Shown: positions 5,607-11,768 of the stretch, piece after piece
Position numbering within the stretch: the stretch's first letter is position 1
Layout: each line of letters opens with the position of its first letter
Assembly: GCA_035291645.1 (NCBI GenBank)
Contig: DATDRQ010000098.1
Coordinates: 1-11,768 of the forward strand
Length of the DNA stretch: 11,768 nucleotides
Source: DATDRQ01 sp035291645
GTDB taxonomy: Bacteria; Chloroflexota; Anaerolineae; Anaerolineales; UBA4823
Reading direction: 5' to 3'
Made by a program: the position numbers and the translations under genes
Notes under the pieces: model-generated
Databases searched by the model: none
Seen by the model: the letters and a program-made list of their open reading frames with translations, nothing else
What the model was told of the DNA's origin: nothing

Positions 5607-6350
5607 ATGTTTATTCCACTGATCGGCGTCACCACCTGGCGCACCACAAGCCCGAGCGGCTACCCGCAGGTCTCCATTTCGGAAGCCTACGTGCGCGCCC
5701 TGGACCAAGCCGGCGCCTGCCCGCTGCTGCTCCCAACCGGTCTTGATATCGAATCCCTGCAGGCGATCCTGCCGCGCCTGGATGGGGTGCTCTTCACCGG
5801 CGGCGGGGATATCGCCCCGGCCTTCTACAACGCGCCGGACCACCCCAAAGTCGAGGGCGTAGACCTGGAGCGCGACCGGCTCGAGCTGGACCTTCTGGAA
5901 AGAGCTGCAGGCGAGGGGCTGCCCTATTTCGGCATCTGCCGCGGCTTGCAGCTGGTCAACGTCGGGTTGGGCGGGACGCTGTACGCCGACATCCTAGCGC
6001 AGCGCCCCGGCGCCATGAACCACGACTGGGATGCAGATCATCCCCGCGATTACCTGTCGCATACCATCGAAGTCCAGCCGGATAGCCGCCTGGCGGGGAT
6101 CCTGGGCCAGTCGAGCGTCCGGGTGAACAGCCTGCACCACCAGGGCATCGACCGCCTGGCGCCCGGGTTGCTGCCCGCCGCCTGCGCGCCGGACGGATTG
6201 ATCGAAGCCGTCGAGCAGCCCGATCACCCGTTTGGGCTGGCCGTGCAGTGGCACCCCGAGAATCTGACCGCGCACGAACCGATGCGGGGATTGTTCAAGG
6301 CCTTCGCCGCGGCGGCTGCCAGGCGCCGCCAGGATTCGCTTTCAGAATGA
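5607..6350 (+). CDS. class C26 gamma-glutamyl-gamma-aminobutyrate hydrolase-like peptidase
   Basis: This is a glutamine-amidotransferase-fold hydrolase of the PuuD type, which cleaves gamma-glutamyl amide bonds to release glutamate. The 247 residues carry the oxyanion strand GVLFTGGGDI (residues 60-69), the nucleophile Cys111 in FGICRGLQ, NSLHHQGID (174-182), and the His216/Glu218 pair in VQWHPE. All three catalytic residues are present. The ATG at 5607 follows GAGGG (5594-5598) at 8 nt. The stop overlaps the murI start in ATGA, so the two are coupled and probably work on the same glutamate pool. The true substrate is open: gamma-glutamyl-GABA, another gamma-glutamyl amine, or a gamma-glutamyl peptide. 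It lies just behind a strong terminator, so expression may depend on read-through or on an unseen promoter. Confidence 0.88.
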   Translation: MFIPLIGVTTWRTTSPSGYPQVSISEAYVRALDQAGACPLLLPTGLDIESLQAILPRLDGVLFTGGGDIAPAFYNAPDHPKVEGVDLERDRLELDLLERAAGEGLPYFGICRGLQLVNVGLGGTLYADILAQRPGAMNHDWDADHPRDYLSHTIEVQPDSRLAGILGQSSVRVNSLHHQGIDRLAPGLLPAACAPDGLIEAVEQPDHPFGLAVQWHPENLTAHEPMRGLFKAFAAAAARRRQDSLSE

Positions 6351-7198
6351 GCAGCATGGGCAAAGCGCAGCCGGGCGACCCGATCGGGATCTTCGATTCC
6401 GGGGTAGGGGGTCTCTCCGTTCTGCGGGCGATCCGCCAGCAGCTGCCCACCGAATCGATTATCTACTTCGCCGACCAGGCGCACGTCCCCTATGGGCCTC
6501 TCCCGCTGGAAGAGGTGCGCGCCTTCGCCGAGGGCATCACCCGCACCCTGCTCGGGCAGGGCGCCAAGCTGATCGTGGTGGCCTGCAACACGGCCTCGGC
6601 CGCCGCCCTGCACTACCTGCGCAAGACCTTTCCTGATGTGCCCTTCGTCGGGATGGAGCCGGCGGTCAAACCGGCCGCCGAACACACCCGCAGCGGCGTG
6701 GTCGGCGTGCTGGCCACCCCGGCTACCTTCCAGGGGGCGCTGTACGCTTCCGTGGTCGAGCGCTTCGCTAATGGAGTGACTGTGCTGCAGGATACCTGCC
6801 CCGGCCTGGTCATGCAGATCGAGGCCGGACGGACCGATTCGCCTGAGGTGCGCGCCATTTTGGAAAAAGCATTAGTGCCGATGCTGGCGCAGGGCATCGA
6901 CACGGTCGTGCTGGGCTGCACCCACTACCCGTTCGTCATTCCGGCCATCGAAGCCATCGCCGGGCCGGGCGTGCGGGTGATCGACCCGGCCCCGGCGGTC
7001 GCCCGCCAGGCCGGGCGCCTGCTTGAGGCCGGGGGGCTGCTGAACCGGGGCGCGCAACCCGGCGAGGTGCGCTATCTGACCAGCAGCGAGCCGGGGCCGC
7101 TGGAAGCGCTGCTGCCCGCGCTGGTGGGGGAGACAGGGCCGGTCGGCCGGGCTGTCTGGGATGGGTTGGCTCTACAACTAGTAGACTGTCAAATGTGA
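6347..7198 (+). CDS. murI: glutamate racemase
   Basis: MurI interconverts L- and D-glutamate, supplying D-Glu for peptidoglycan. The 283-residue protein shows GIFDSGVGGLSV (14-25) with the conserved Asp17-Ser18, YFADQAHVPYG (40-50), the first catalytic Cys80 in VACNTAS, and the second, Cys190, in LGCTHYP. Start 6347 is chosen for the ATGA overlap with the upstream hydrolase; Met at 6356 is an alternative. The same frame is open further upstream inside the hydrolase gene, but those residues are not part of the family. The last codons and the stop (7196-7198) lie in an IS-end-like element beginning at 7187, so the C-terminal tail (CQM) was rewritten by an insertion. The catalytic core is unaffected. 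Confidence 0.95.
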   Translation: MSSMGKAQPGDPIGIFDSGVGGLSVLRAIRQQLPTESIIYFADQAHVPYGPLPLEEVRAFAEGITRTLLGQGAKLIVVACNTASAAALHYLRKTFPDVPFVGMEPAVKPAAEHTRSGVVGVLATPATFQGALYASVVERFANGVTVLQDTCPGLVMQIEAGRTDSPEVRAILEKALVPMLAQGIDTVVLGCTHYPFVIPAIEAIAGPGVRVIDPAPAVARQAGRLLEAGGLLNRGAQPGEVRYLTSSEPGPLEALLPALVGETGPVGRAVWDGLALQLVDCQM

Positions 7199-7256
7199 AC
7201 AAATGGAAGACGTATGCGTAAGCGGCGCAAGGCGGAAGTTCACACTTAATCTGACA
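7187..7256. mobile_element. small IS-end-like element (MITE or IS remnant)
   Basis: TGTCAAATGTGAAC (7187-7200) and, on the other strand, TGTCAGATTAAGTGTGAAC (7256 back to 7238) are imperfect inverted termini that share TGTCA and TGTGAAC, with a 5-base gap. The interior is only about 40 bp and has no transposase. TAGAC occurs at 7182-7186 and 7266-7270, a possible target duplication if the element extends to 7265. TGACA-T-TGTCA at 7252-7262 is also palindromic. I cannot assign an IS family. Confidence 0.5.
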
Positions 7257-7335
7257 TTGTCAAAATAGACAAGATCTCTTCCCGGTGTCTCGAGCTCTGC
7301 TTATGTGCCTCGATGACATCCTGTTCGTCGCTCAT
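7246..7335 (-). pseudogene. broken start of a small 'cytoplasmic protein' family gene
   Basis: A minus-strand ATG at 7335 reads MSDEQDVIEAHKQSSRHREEIL and then runs into the IS-like end, stopping after 29 codons at 7246. The AHKxSxxHREEIL stretch resembles, from memory, the N-terminus of a small family of cysteine-rich cytoplasmic proteins that continue with a CGCFYC motif. That continuation is absent here. There is no clear ribosome site. It looks like a gene cut near residue 22 by the insertion. The remaining bases to the next gene (7336-7430) show nothing I can identify. Confidence 0.4.
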
Positions 7336-7430
7336 TATTGAACCGAGCTGCTTAAGTGGTGCGTATTCGCCGGGTTCCTTGGACAACTTGGTTTATTTTC
7401 TTCACGATCAAGATTTTAGCACTCTGGTCC

Positions 7431-8186
7431 TCACACCCCCAGGATCAGCATCAGCGCGACGACCACCAGCAGGACAATAATCACTCGCTCGAAGGTCTCC
7501 TTGTTCACTTTGCTGGCAGCCCACTTGCCCACCCACACCCCCAGCGGCACGAACGGCAGCAGCCAGGCGATCTGCCAAAGCAGTCCGAAATTGAACAGAC
7601 CGGCGTACCAGTAGTAGGGCACCTTGATCCAGTTCAGGATCAGGAAGAAGATGGCCGAGGTGGCGATGAAGACGCGCGGCGCCACGTCCTGCATGAGCAA
7701 GTAGATGCTGACCGGCGGGCCGCCGGTGTGGGCCAGGGCGGAGGAGAAGCCGGTGATCGTTCCCGCCACCAGCCCGTGCCAGTCATGCGGCCGGTAGGTA
7801 AAGGCGCGCAAGATGCGGCCCTCGAAGATCTTGTAGACGGCGAAGAGCAGGATGATCACCCCCAGGGCGACCTGCAAGGCGCGGGTGGGCGCGTTCGTTA
7901 TGAAGTAGGTGCCGATGGTCACCCCGAGCACGGAGCCGGGAATCAGCAGCCAGACCAGCCGCCCGTTCCAGCGCCGCCAGTGCAGGGCGACGGCGAAGAC
8001 ATCCGCCAGCATCAGGATCGGCAGGACCAACCCAATGACCTGGTCGGCGGGCATGACCAGCGCCATGAGCGGGGTAGCTAAGGCGCCCAGCGTGCCGCCC
8101 AGCCCGCCTTTGGCCAGGCCGATGATGAAGGCGACCAGGGCGGTCATGGCGTAGAACAGCAGGGGGGAGGGGGTGTTGGGGGGCAT
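7431..8186 (-). CDS. TauE/SafE-family membrane exporter
   Basis: The 251-residue integral membrane protein belongs to the TauE/SafE family, whose members export sulfite, sulfoacetate and related organo-sulfonates or small anions. It has about eight hydrophobic segments in two similar halves. The glycine-rich signature G-L-A-K-G-G-L-G-G is at residues 23-31, and the second-half counterpart HTGGPP is at 153-158. Start 8186 is the first in-frame ATG and has no obvious Shine-Dalgarno site; Met14 (ATG at 8147) is possible. It lies 67 nt after the aldehyde oxidoreductase gene on the same strand, so it may be the last gene of that operon and export its product. The substrate cannot be read from the sequence. 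Confidence 0.85.
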   Translation of the reverse strand: MPPNTPSPLLFYAMTALVAFIIGLAKGGLGGTLGALATPLMALVMPADQVIGLVLPILMLADVFAVALHWRRWNGRLVWLLIPGSVLGVTIGTYFITNAPTRALQVALGVIILLFAVYKIFEGRILRAFTYRPHDWHGLVAGTITGFSSALAHTGGPPVSIYLLMQDVAPRVFIATSAIFFLILNWIKVPYYWYAGLFNFGLLWQIAWLLPFVPLGVWVGKWAASKVNKETFERVIIVLLVVVALMLILGV

Positions 8187-8217
8187 GGGTGTGGGCGGCG
8201 GCGATCCCCGGGGAAGG

Positions 8218-8245
8218 GTAACGAGTACCGAGTAATCCGTAACCT
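8218..8245. repeat. four heptamer tandem repeats
   Basis: Four consecutive 7-mers share GTAAC: GTAACGA, GTACCGA, GTAATCC, GTAACCT. They fill part of the 67-nt gap between the aldehyde oxidoreductase stop and the TauE/SafE start. Their AT content stands out from the surrounding GC-rich sequence. Confidence 0.55.
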
Positions 8246-8253
8246 GTGTTCGG

Positions 8254-10074
8254 TCAGGATATTTCGAGCAAACTTTCCAGTCCTAACTCGTAAAGGCGCT
8301 GAGGGGTGGGCACGCCGTTCTCGTCCCAGCCCATCAGGCGGTAGTACTCGTCCAGCATGGGGGCCAGCTCGACTACCTGCCCGTCGGCGGGTCCGCCGGA
8401 CATGGGATGGACCAGGTTGCGCGCCGGCAGGGTGTCCTGGGCGCGATTAAAGCCCTCCCGCATGTTGAACAGGCGCGCCAGGGTCGATACGCGCTCGCCC
8501 AGGCGCTCCAGGTCTGTCACGGTGGGGTAATCGAAGCCGGTGGCGGCGGTGACCAGCTGCCACAGCTCCTTGAGCTTCATGCCGTAGCCGGGGAAGTAGC
8601 ACAGGCAGGCGCTGTTCCAGACCGCCTTATCGGCCTGGTTGTCGCGGAAGAGCTGCGGCTTGCCCTCGATCGCCAGCGGGTCGGCTGCGCCGCTGAACAG
8701 CTCGCCAAGCGGCGCGCCGCGCAGGTGGCAGGCGCCGCGCTCCGAGACGGCGTAGCCCAGGGCGGTGCCCTTGGCGGCATTGGGATGGTAGGCGGGCATC
8801 TCCAGGCCTTTGACCTGCATGGCGAAGGGTGCCGCCTGGGGGTACTGGCGGGCGATATCCGCCACGCCTTGACCCAGCCACTCGCCGCAGCCCTCGACTC
8901 TGGCGATCTTCTCCGCCAGGGCCAGGGCAGCCTGTGCGTCGCCGAAGCGCGGCTCGATCCCGTCCAGGTCGGCGGCGGTCAGCAGGCCGCGCTCGAACAT
9001 CTCCATGATGAAGCCGATCACCCCGCCGGTGCTGATCGTGTCCAGCCCGTACTCGTCGCACCACCAGTTCAGGCGGATGATGGTCTCGCGGTCGCCGATC
9101 CCGCAGTTGGGGCCCATGGCGAAGGTGGTCTCGTACTCAGGTCCTTCGATGAAGACGCCGTCGGCGAAAGGGCGGGTGTACTTGCCGCAGCCGATCGGGC
9201 AGCCAAAGCATGCATACTCCTTGACCCAGTTGTGCTCTCGGAAGGCTGCCCCGGAGATCTGCTCGGCGGCCTCGAACTGGCCGCGCTGGAAGTTGCGCGT
9301 CGGCAGGGCACCCATCACGTTGATGATCTCGAGGATGTTAATGGTGCCTTCCCGGCTGAGCAGGGTCACCTCGCTGGACATGCGCACGGCGCGGAAGGCC
9401 AGCTGCAGGGCGCGCTGGTATTTCTCCTGGTCGTAGACCTTCACTCCCCCGCTGCCGCGCGCCACGATCGCCTTCAGGTGCTTGGAACCCATCACTGCCC
9501 CGACCCCGCCGCGCGCCAGGGCGCGCGAGTCGTTGAAGATGCCCGCCAGGTTGCGGCGCTGCTCGCCCGGCGGGCCGATCACCAGGCTCTGCCATTCGTG
9601 GCCGAATGCCTGGCGTAGCTGCTGGGAGGTAGTGGCGACATTTTGGCCCCACAGGTGAGCGGCGGGTCGCAGCTCGGCGCGCCCGTTGTCGATCACCAGC
9701 ATGACCGGTTCGCTGGCCGCGCCGGTCACCACCAGGGCGTCGAAGCCGGCATACTTGAGCGTCTGCCCCCAGTAGCCGCCGCAGTAGGAGTCGCTGTAAG
9801 TCCCAGTCGCCGGGCTGCGCGTGGTCACACCGAAGCGCCCGGCGGTAGGGGCGGTGGTGCCGGTCAGCGGGCCGTTGTGGAAGATCAGCTGGTTCTCGGG
9901 CGAGAGCGGGTCGACCCCGGGCAGCTGCTCCTTATACAGTAAGTAGGCGCCCAGACCCTTGCCGCCCAACAGGAGCGGCATGGCTTCCTCAGGCAAGGGA
10001 GTCGAGTGGATCTCCCCGCTCGACAGGTCCACACGCAGGATGCGGTCGCAGTAGGCGCGTTCTCTCAGGTCCAT
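8254..10074 (-). CDS. aor: tungsten-type aldehyde:ferredoxin oxidoreductase
   Basis: This enzyme oxidises aldehydes to carboxylic acids and passes the electrons to ferredoxin, using a tungsten (or molybdenum) bis-pyranopterin and one [4Fe-4S] cluster. The 606 residues match the family length. Cofactor-binding stretches include LLGGKGLGAYLLY (35-47), GPLTGTTAPTAGRFG (68-82) and GGYWGQTLKYAGFDALVVTG (99-118). Cluster cysteines are Cys289, Cys292, Cys296 and Cys492, nearly the same numbers as Cys288/291/295/494 of the Pyrococcus furiosus enzyme. Glu313 and His450 correspond to its active-site Glu313 and His448. GLDTISTGGVIGF (343-355) is also typical. The ATG at 10074 overlaps the previous stop by one base (TGATG) and follows AAGGAG at 8 nt. 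Longer in-frame starts upstream translate the ferredoxin gene out of frame and are discarded. Confidence 0.95.
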   Translation of the reverse strand: MDLRERAYCDRILRVDLSSGEIHSTPLPEEAMPLLLGGKGLGAYLLYKEQLPGVDPLSPENQLIFHNGPLTGTTAPTAGRFGVTTRSPATGTYSDSYCGGYWGQTLKYAGFDALVVTGAASEPVMLVIDNGRAELRPAAHLWGQNVATTSQQLRQAFGHEWQSLVIGPPGEQRRNLAGIFNDSRALARGGVGAVMGSKHLKAIVARGSGGVKVYDQEKYQRALQLAFRAVRMSSEVTLLSREGTINILEIINVMGALPTRNFQRGQFEAAEQISGAAFREHNWVKEYACFGCPIGCGKYTRPFADGVFIEGPEYETTFAMGPNCGIGDRETIIRLNWWCDEYGLDTISTGGVIGFIMEMFERGLLTAADLDGIEPRFGDAQAALALAEKIARVEGCGEWLGQGVADIARQYPQAAPFAMQVKGLEMPAYHPNAAKGTALGYAVSERGACHLRGAPLGELFSGAADPLAIEGKPQLFRDNQADKAVWNSACLCYFPGYGMKLKELWQLVTAATGFDYPTVTDLERLGERVSTLARLFNMREGFNRAQDTLPARNLVHPMSGGPADGQVVELAPMLDEYYRLMGWDENGVPTPQRLYELGLESLLEIS

Positions 10075-11366
10075 CAGGCCAGCTCCTTCCGCTCGTCGAC
10101 AAAGATCGCCCCCGTAGGACAGATGGCGGCGCATTCCGGCTCGCCGCCGCACAGGTCGCACACCACCGGGTACCAGTCCAGGGACTCGCCGGTGGCGATC
10201 TGGATGCCGGTGTCGCTGTGCACGATCACCTGGGTGGGGCAGATCTCGACGCACTTGTCGCAGGCGGTACACTTGTCCACCAGTAATTCGACCGCCCCAC
10301 TCTCGGCGTGCCAGCGCAGGGCTTCGGTCGGGCAGACGTCCAGGCACTTCTTACACAGCGTGCAGAACATGACCTTGTGGTGCCCGGCCCGGACCCCCGG
10401 GTCGATGCGCAGGCGGGACAGGTTGACGCCGTAATCGCCGCTGTCGTGGCTGGCGACGCAGGCTACCACGCACAGCTGGCAGCCGGTGCACTTGGCGGGG
10501 TGGGCCTTCAGGCGCAGGAAATCCCAATCCTCGGTGCGCATGGCGCGCTCGACCGACCAGCCCTGGTGAGCGATGCCGCACAGCTGCTCGACCAGGCGGG
10601 CCGGGTCGGGCGACTTGGTCACGTTGCGGCCCATCAGGCAGCCGCTGGCGCCGGCCTCTATCCCCTCGGCGAACAGCTCCAGGGCGTCGCGCTCGTTGTC
10701 GGAGCGCGCCCCGCCCAATACCAGCACTGGGACGCCGGCTACGTCCACCAGGTGGCGGAAGGTGTCCACGTCCCCGGTGTAGGGGATTTTGAGGGCGTCC
10801 GCGCCCAGCTCGACCGCCATGCGCGCCCCCAGGGTCAGAATCTCGACGATGTTGGCCCCGGTCACCTGCCCGCCGTAAGCCAGCGGCTCGATGATGCAGG
10901 GCAGCCCAACCTGGCGGCACTCGGAGACAAAGCGGGAGCAAACATCGATCCCGGTGGTCTCAACCCGGTCGTTGTAGCCCAGGAAGAGATAAATTGTGAT
11001 GGCGGAGGCGCCCAGGTCGAGGGCCTGCCGGGCGGTGACTACCTTCTGGTGGGCCAGCAGGCGCTGCGGGACGGCGTTGGCGACGTTGGAGGTGCCCAGG
11101 CGGGGCATGTTCATCCAATCGGCGCGCAAGATCAGCGCCGGGCCGTCACGTCCCTGGAAGTAAGGCGCCAGGCGCACCGCCTGCCCGGGGCTGAGCAGGA
11201 TGCCGTCGACGCCGCCGCGGATGACCGCCTCGGTGATCGGGCGCAGGTTGGTCACGTTGGGGGTGACGTCGCTCATGTAGCCGTGGTCGGCGGCGACGCA
11301 CACCGCCCGGCCGTCGCCGTGGCGGTTGAACAGACGGTCCATACGGGCTTGCAGTCCTGTATTCAT
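10074..11366 (-). CDS. fusion: DhnA-type class I aldolase + four-cluster polyferredoxin
   Basis: One uninterrupted 430-residue frame holds two modules. Residues 1-270 are a DeoC/LacD-type (DhnA) TIM-barrel aldolase: VAADHGYMSD (24-33), Schiff-base Lys193 in GADALKIPYTGD, and phosphate-binding loops VLVLGGARSDN (214-224) and GRN (246-248). Residues 290-430 hold sixteen cysteines in four [4Fe-4S] groups: 293/296/299/303, 335/338/341/345, 366/369/372/376 and 403/406/412/416, like the electron-transfer subunits of bacterial tungsten aldehyde oxidoreductases. The ATG at 11366 has an excellent AGGAGGAGGTGA at 7-8 nt. The stop overlaps the oxidoreductase start. The likely role is to make an aldehyde by retro-aldol cleavage and take electrons from its oxidation. 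The sugar substrate is unknown. Usually these modules are separate genes. Confidence 0.88.
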   Translation of the reverse strand: MNTGLQARMDRLFNRHGDGRAVCVAADHGYMSDVTPNVTNLRPITEAVIRGGVDGILLSPGQAVRLAPYFQGRDGPALILRADWMNMPRLGTSNVANAVPQRLLAHQKVVTARQALDLGASAITIYLFLGYNDRVETTGIDVCSRFVSECRQVGLPCIIEPLAYGGQVTGANIVEILTLGARMAVELGADALKIPYTGDVDTFRHLVDVAGVPVLVLGGARSDNERDALELFAEGIEAGASGCLMGRNVTKSPDPARLVEQLCGIAHQGWSVERAMRTEDWDFLRLKAHPAKCTGCQLCVVACVASHDSGDYGVNLSRLRIDPGVRAGHHKVMFCTLCKKCLDVCPTEALRWHAESGAVELLVDKCTACDKCVEICPTQVIVHSDTGIQIATGESLDWYPVVCDLCGGEPECAAICPTGAIFVDERKELA

Positions 11367-11370
11367 AGGC

Positions 11371-11382
11371 TCACCTCCTCCT
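11371..11382 (-). promoter_or_regulatory. strong ribosome binding site for the fusion gene, overlapping the previous stop
   Basis: AGGAGGAGGTGA on the minus strand is a near-perfect anti-16S match. It overlaps the TAG stop (11381-11383) of the upstream aldolase-like gene, so ribosomes finishing that gene could restart on the fusion gene. Confidence 0.85.
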
Positions 11383-11768
11383 AGCCGGCCGGGACCGGCT
11401 GGTGGACCTGGGCGCGGAACCTGTCGAACAGCACGGCAGGTTCTGGCCCGGCGAAGGCGCGCTCGTCCAGCCACAGGCCGGCGGCGCCCAGGCTGAGGGC
11501 CTCGGCCAGCTCGGCTTCGGCTTCGGCCAGGGAAGTGGGCCTGATCCACACCGGCAGCCCGGCTGCCAGCTTGAGGATCATCTCGAGGGAAGCCCGCCCG
11601 GGCCAGGGCACTGCTACCCCGTCCGCCCCGCCCTCGACCGCGTAGGAGACGCCCAGCTCGATGGCCTTGCCGCGCAGCACGACGCGCGGACCGACCGGCT
11701 GCACGTCGACCAGCAGCGGCAGGCCGACCTGGGACCCCTGCAAGGCGAGCTGCACGGTATTTCGCAGG
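11381..11768 (-). CDS. degenerate DhnA-type aldolase paralogue (5' end beyond the window)
   Basis: Only the C-terminal 128 residues are visible; the frame is open to the window edge. It aligns with the aldolase half of the next gene: VGLPLLVDVQPVGPRV matches the region after residue 154, and ELGVSYAVEGGADGVAVPWPG matches GARMAVELGADALKIPYTG. The Schiff-base lysine is replaced by Ala (codon at 11612-11614). The two phosphate loops (GGARSDN, MGRN) are also lost, becoming IRPTSLAEA and LDERAF. It is therefore probably not an aldolase by this mechanism and may be a structural or regulatory partner. It ends 14 nt before the fusion gene, on the same strand, and is surely co-transcribed with it. No ferredoxin part is attached. 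Confidence 0.75.
   Translation of the reverse strand, partial: LRNTVQLALQGSQVGLPLLVDVQPVGPRVVLRGKAIELGVSYAVEGGADGVAVPWPGRASLEMILKLAAGLPVWIRPTSLAEAEAELAEALSLGAAGLWLDERAFAGPEPAVLFDRFRAQVHQPVPAG

Noticed and set aside
6248..6346. Earlier start of murI inside the hydrolase gene
   Set aside because: The extra residues do not match the racemase family; the ATGA overlap at 6347 gives a normal start.
7356..8081. Plus-strand frame opposite the TauE/SafE gene
   Set aside because: A His/Gln/Asp-rich antisense translation of a membrane protein; typical of a shadow frame.
8407..9618. Long plus-strand open frame opposite aor (403 codons)
   Set aside because: It is a shadow produced by high GC at third positions of the real gene; its composition is low-complexity and matches no family.
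10075..10347. N-terminal extension of the aldehyde oxidoreductase frame to 10347
   Set aside because: The extension is an Arg/Pro-rich out-of-frame reading of the ferredoxin clusters; AOR proteins begin close to the Met at 10074.
10308..11384. Long plus-strand open frame opposite the aldolase-ferredoxin gene
   Set aside because: Same shadow effect; it has no family motif, and the opposite strand encodes a clear protein.
11367..11549. N-terminal extension of the aldolase-ferredoxin frame
   Set aside because: It reads the upstream aldolase-like gene out of frame; the ATG at 11366 has an excellent ribosome site.
1..11768. CRISPR array, integrase, complete transposase or rRNA
   Set aside because: No spaced direct repeats, transposase or integrase motifs, or rRNA stretches were seen on either strand.

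Overview
The window is GC-rich bacterial chromosome with compact, co-oriented gene blocks. It has σ70-type promoters (TATAAT boxes), good Shine-Dalgarno sites, a standard tRNA-Glu and a bacterial L19 gene. A tungsten-type aldehyde:ferredoxin oxidoreductase with a 16-cysteine polyferredoxin points to an anaerobe. A DinB_2-type protein and PIN and Gp49-like toxin-antitoxin genes fit Chloroflexota (Anaerolineae-like). That placement is an impression from protein style, not something proved here.

Layout. 16-501 (+): small membrane protein. 534-3099 (-): probable operon of a DinB_2 protein, an unrecognised protein with possible PH-like folds, and an AlkA/OGG-type DNA glycosylase. 3100-4800: a visibly AT-richer islet with two toxin-antitoxin modules, higBA and vapBC, separated by a second, truncated copy of the start of the dinB gene. 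4803-4875 (-): tRNA-Glu(TTC), divergent from rplS (5092-5442, +). 5458-5581: a long nested hairpin followed by a strong intrinsic terminator. 5607-7198 (+): a class C26 gamma-glutamyl hydrolase overlapping murI by ATGA. 7182-7340: a small IS-end-like element that supplies the murI stop codon, next to a broken gene start. 7431-11768 (-): an operon-like block, in transcription order a degenerate DhnA-type aldolase paralogue (cut by the window edge), an aldolase-polyferredoxin fusion, a tungsten aldehyde oxidoreductase, and a TauE/SafE exporter.

The most interesting part is the last block. One 430-residue protein joins a complete Schiff-base aldolase (Lys193) to four [4Fe-4S] cluster motifs. Its stop codon overlaps the start of the aldehyde oxidoreductase gene. 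The gene before it encodes an aldolase-like protein with Ala in place of the Schiff-base lysine. The simplest reading is a complex in which retro-aldol cleavage makes an aldehyde, the tungsten enzyme oxidises it to an acid, and the fused ferredoxin domain takes the electrons. The TauE/SafE protein might export an (organo-sulfonate?) product. The substrate is unknown.

Other points of note are a VapC-like toxin with Gly at a normally acidic active-site position, a dinB duplication scar around higBA, and the structured RNA candidate after rplS.
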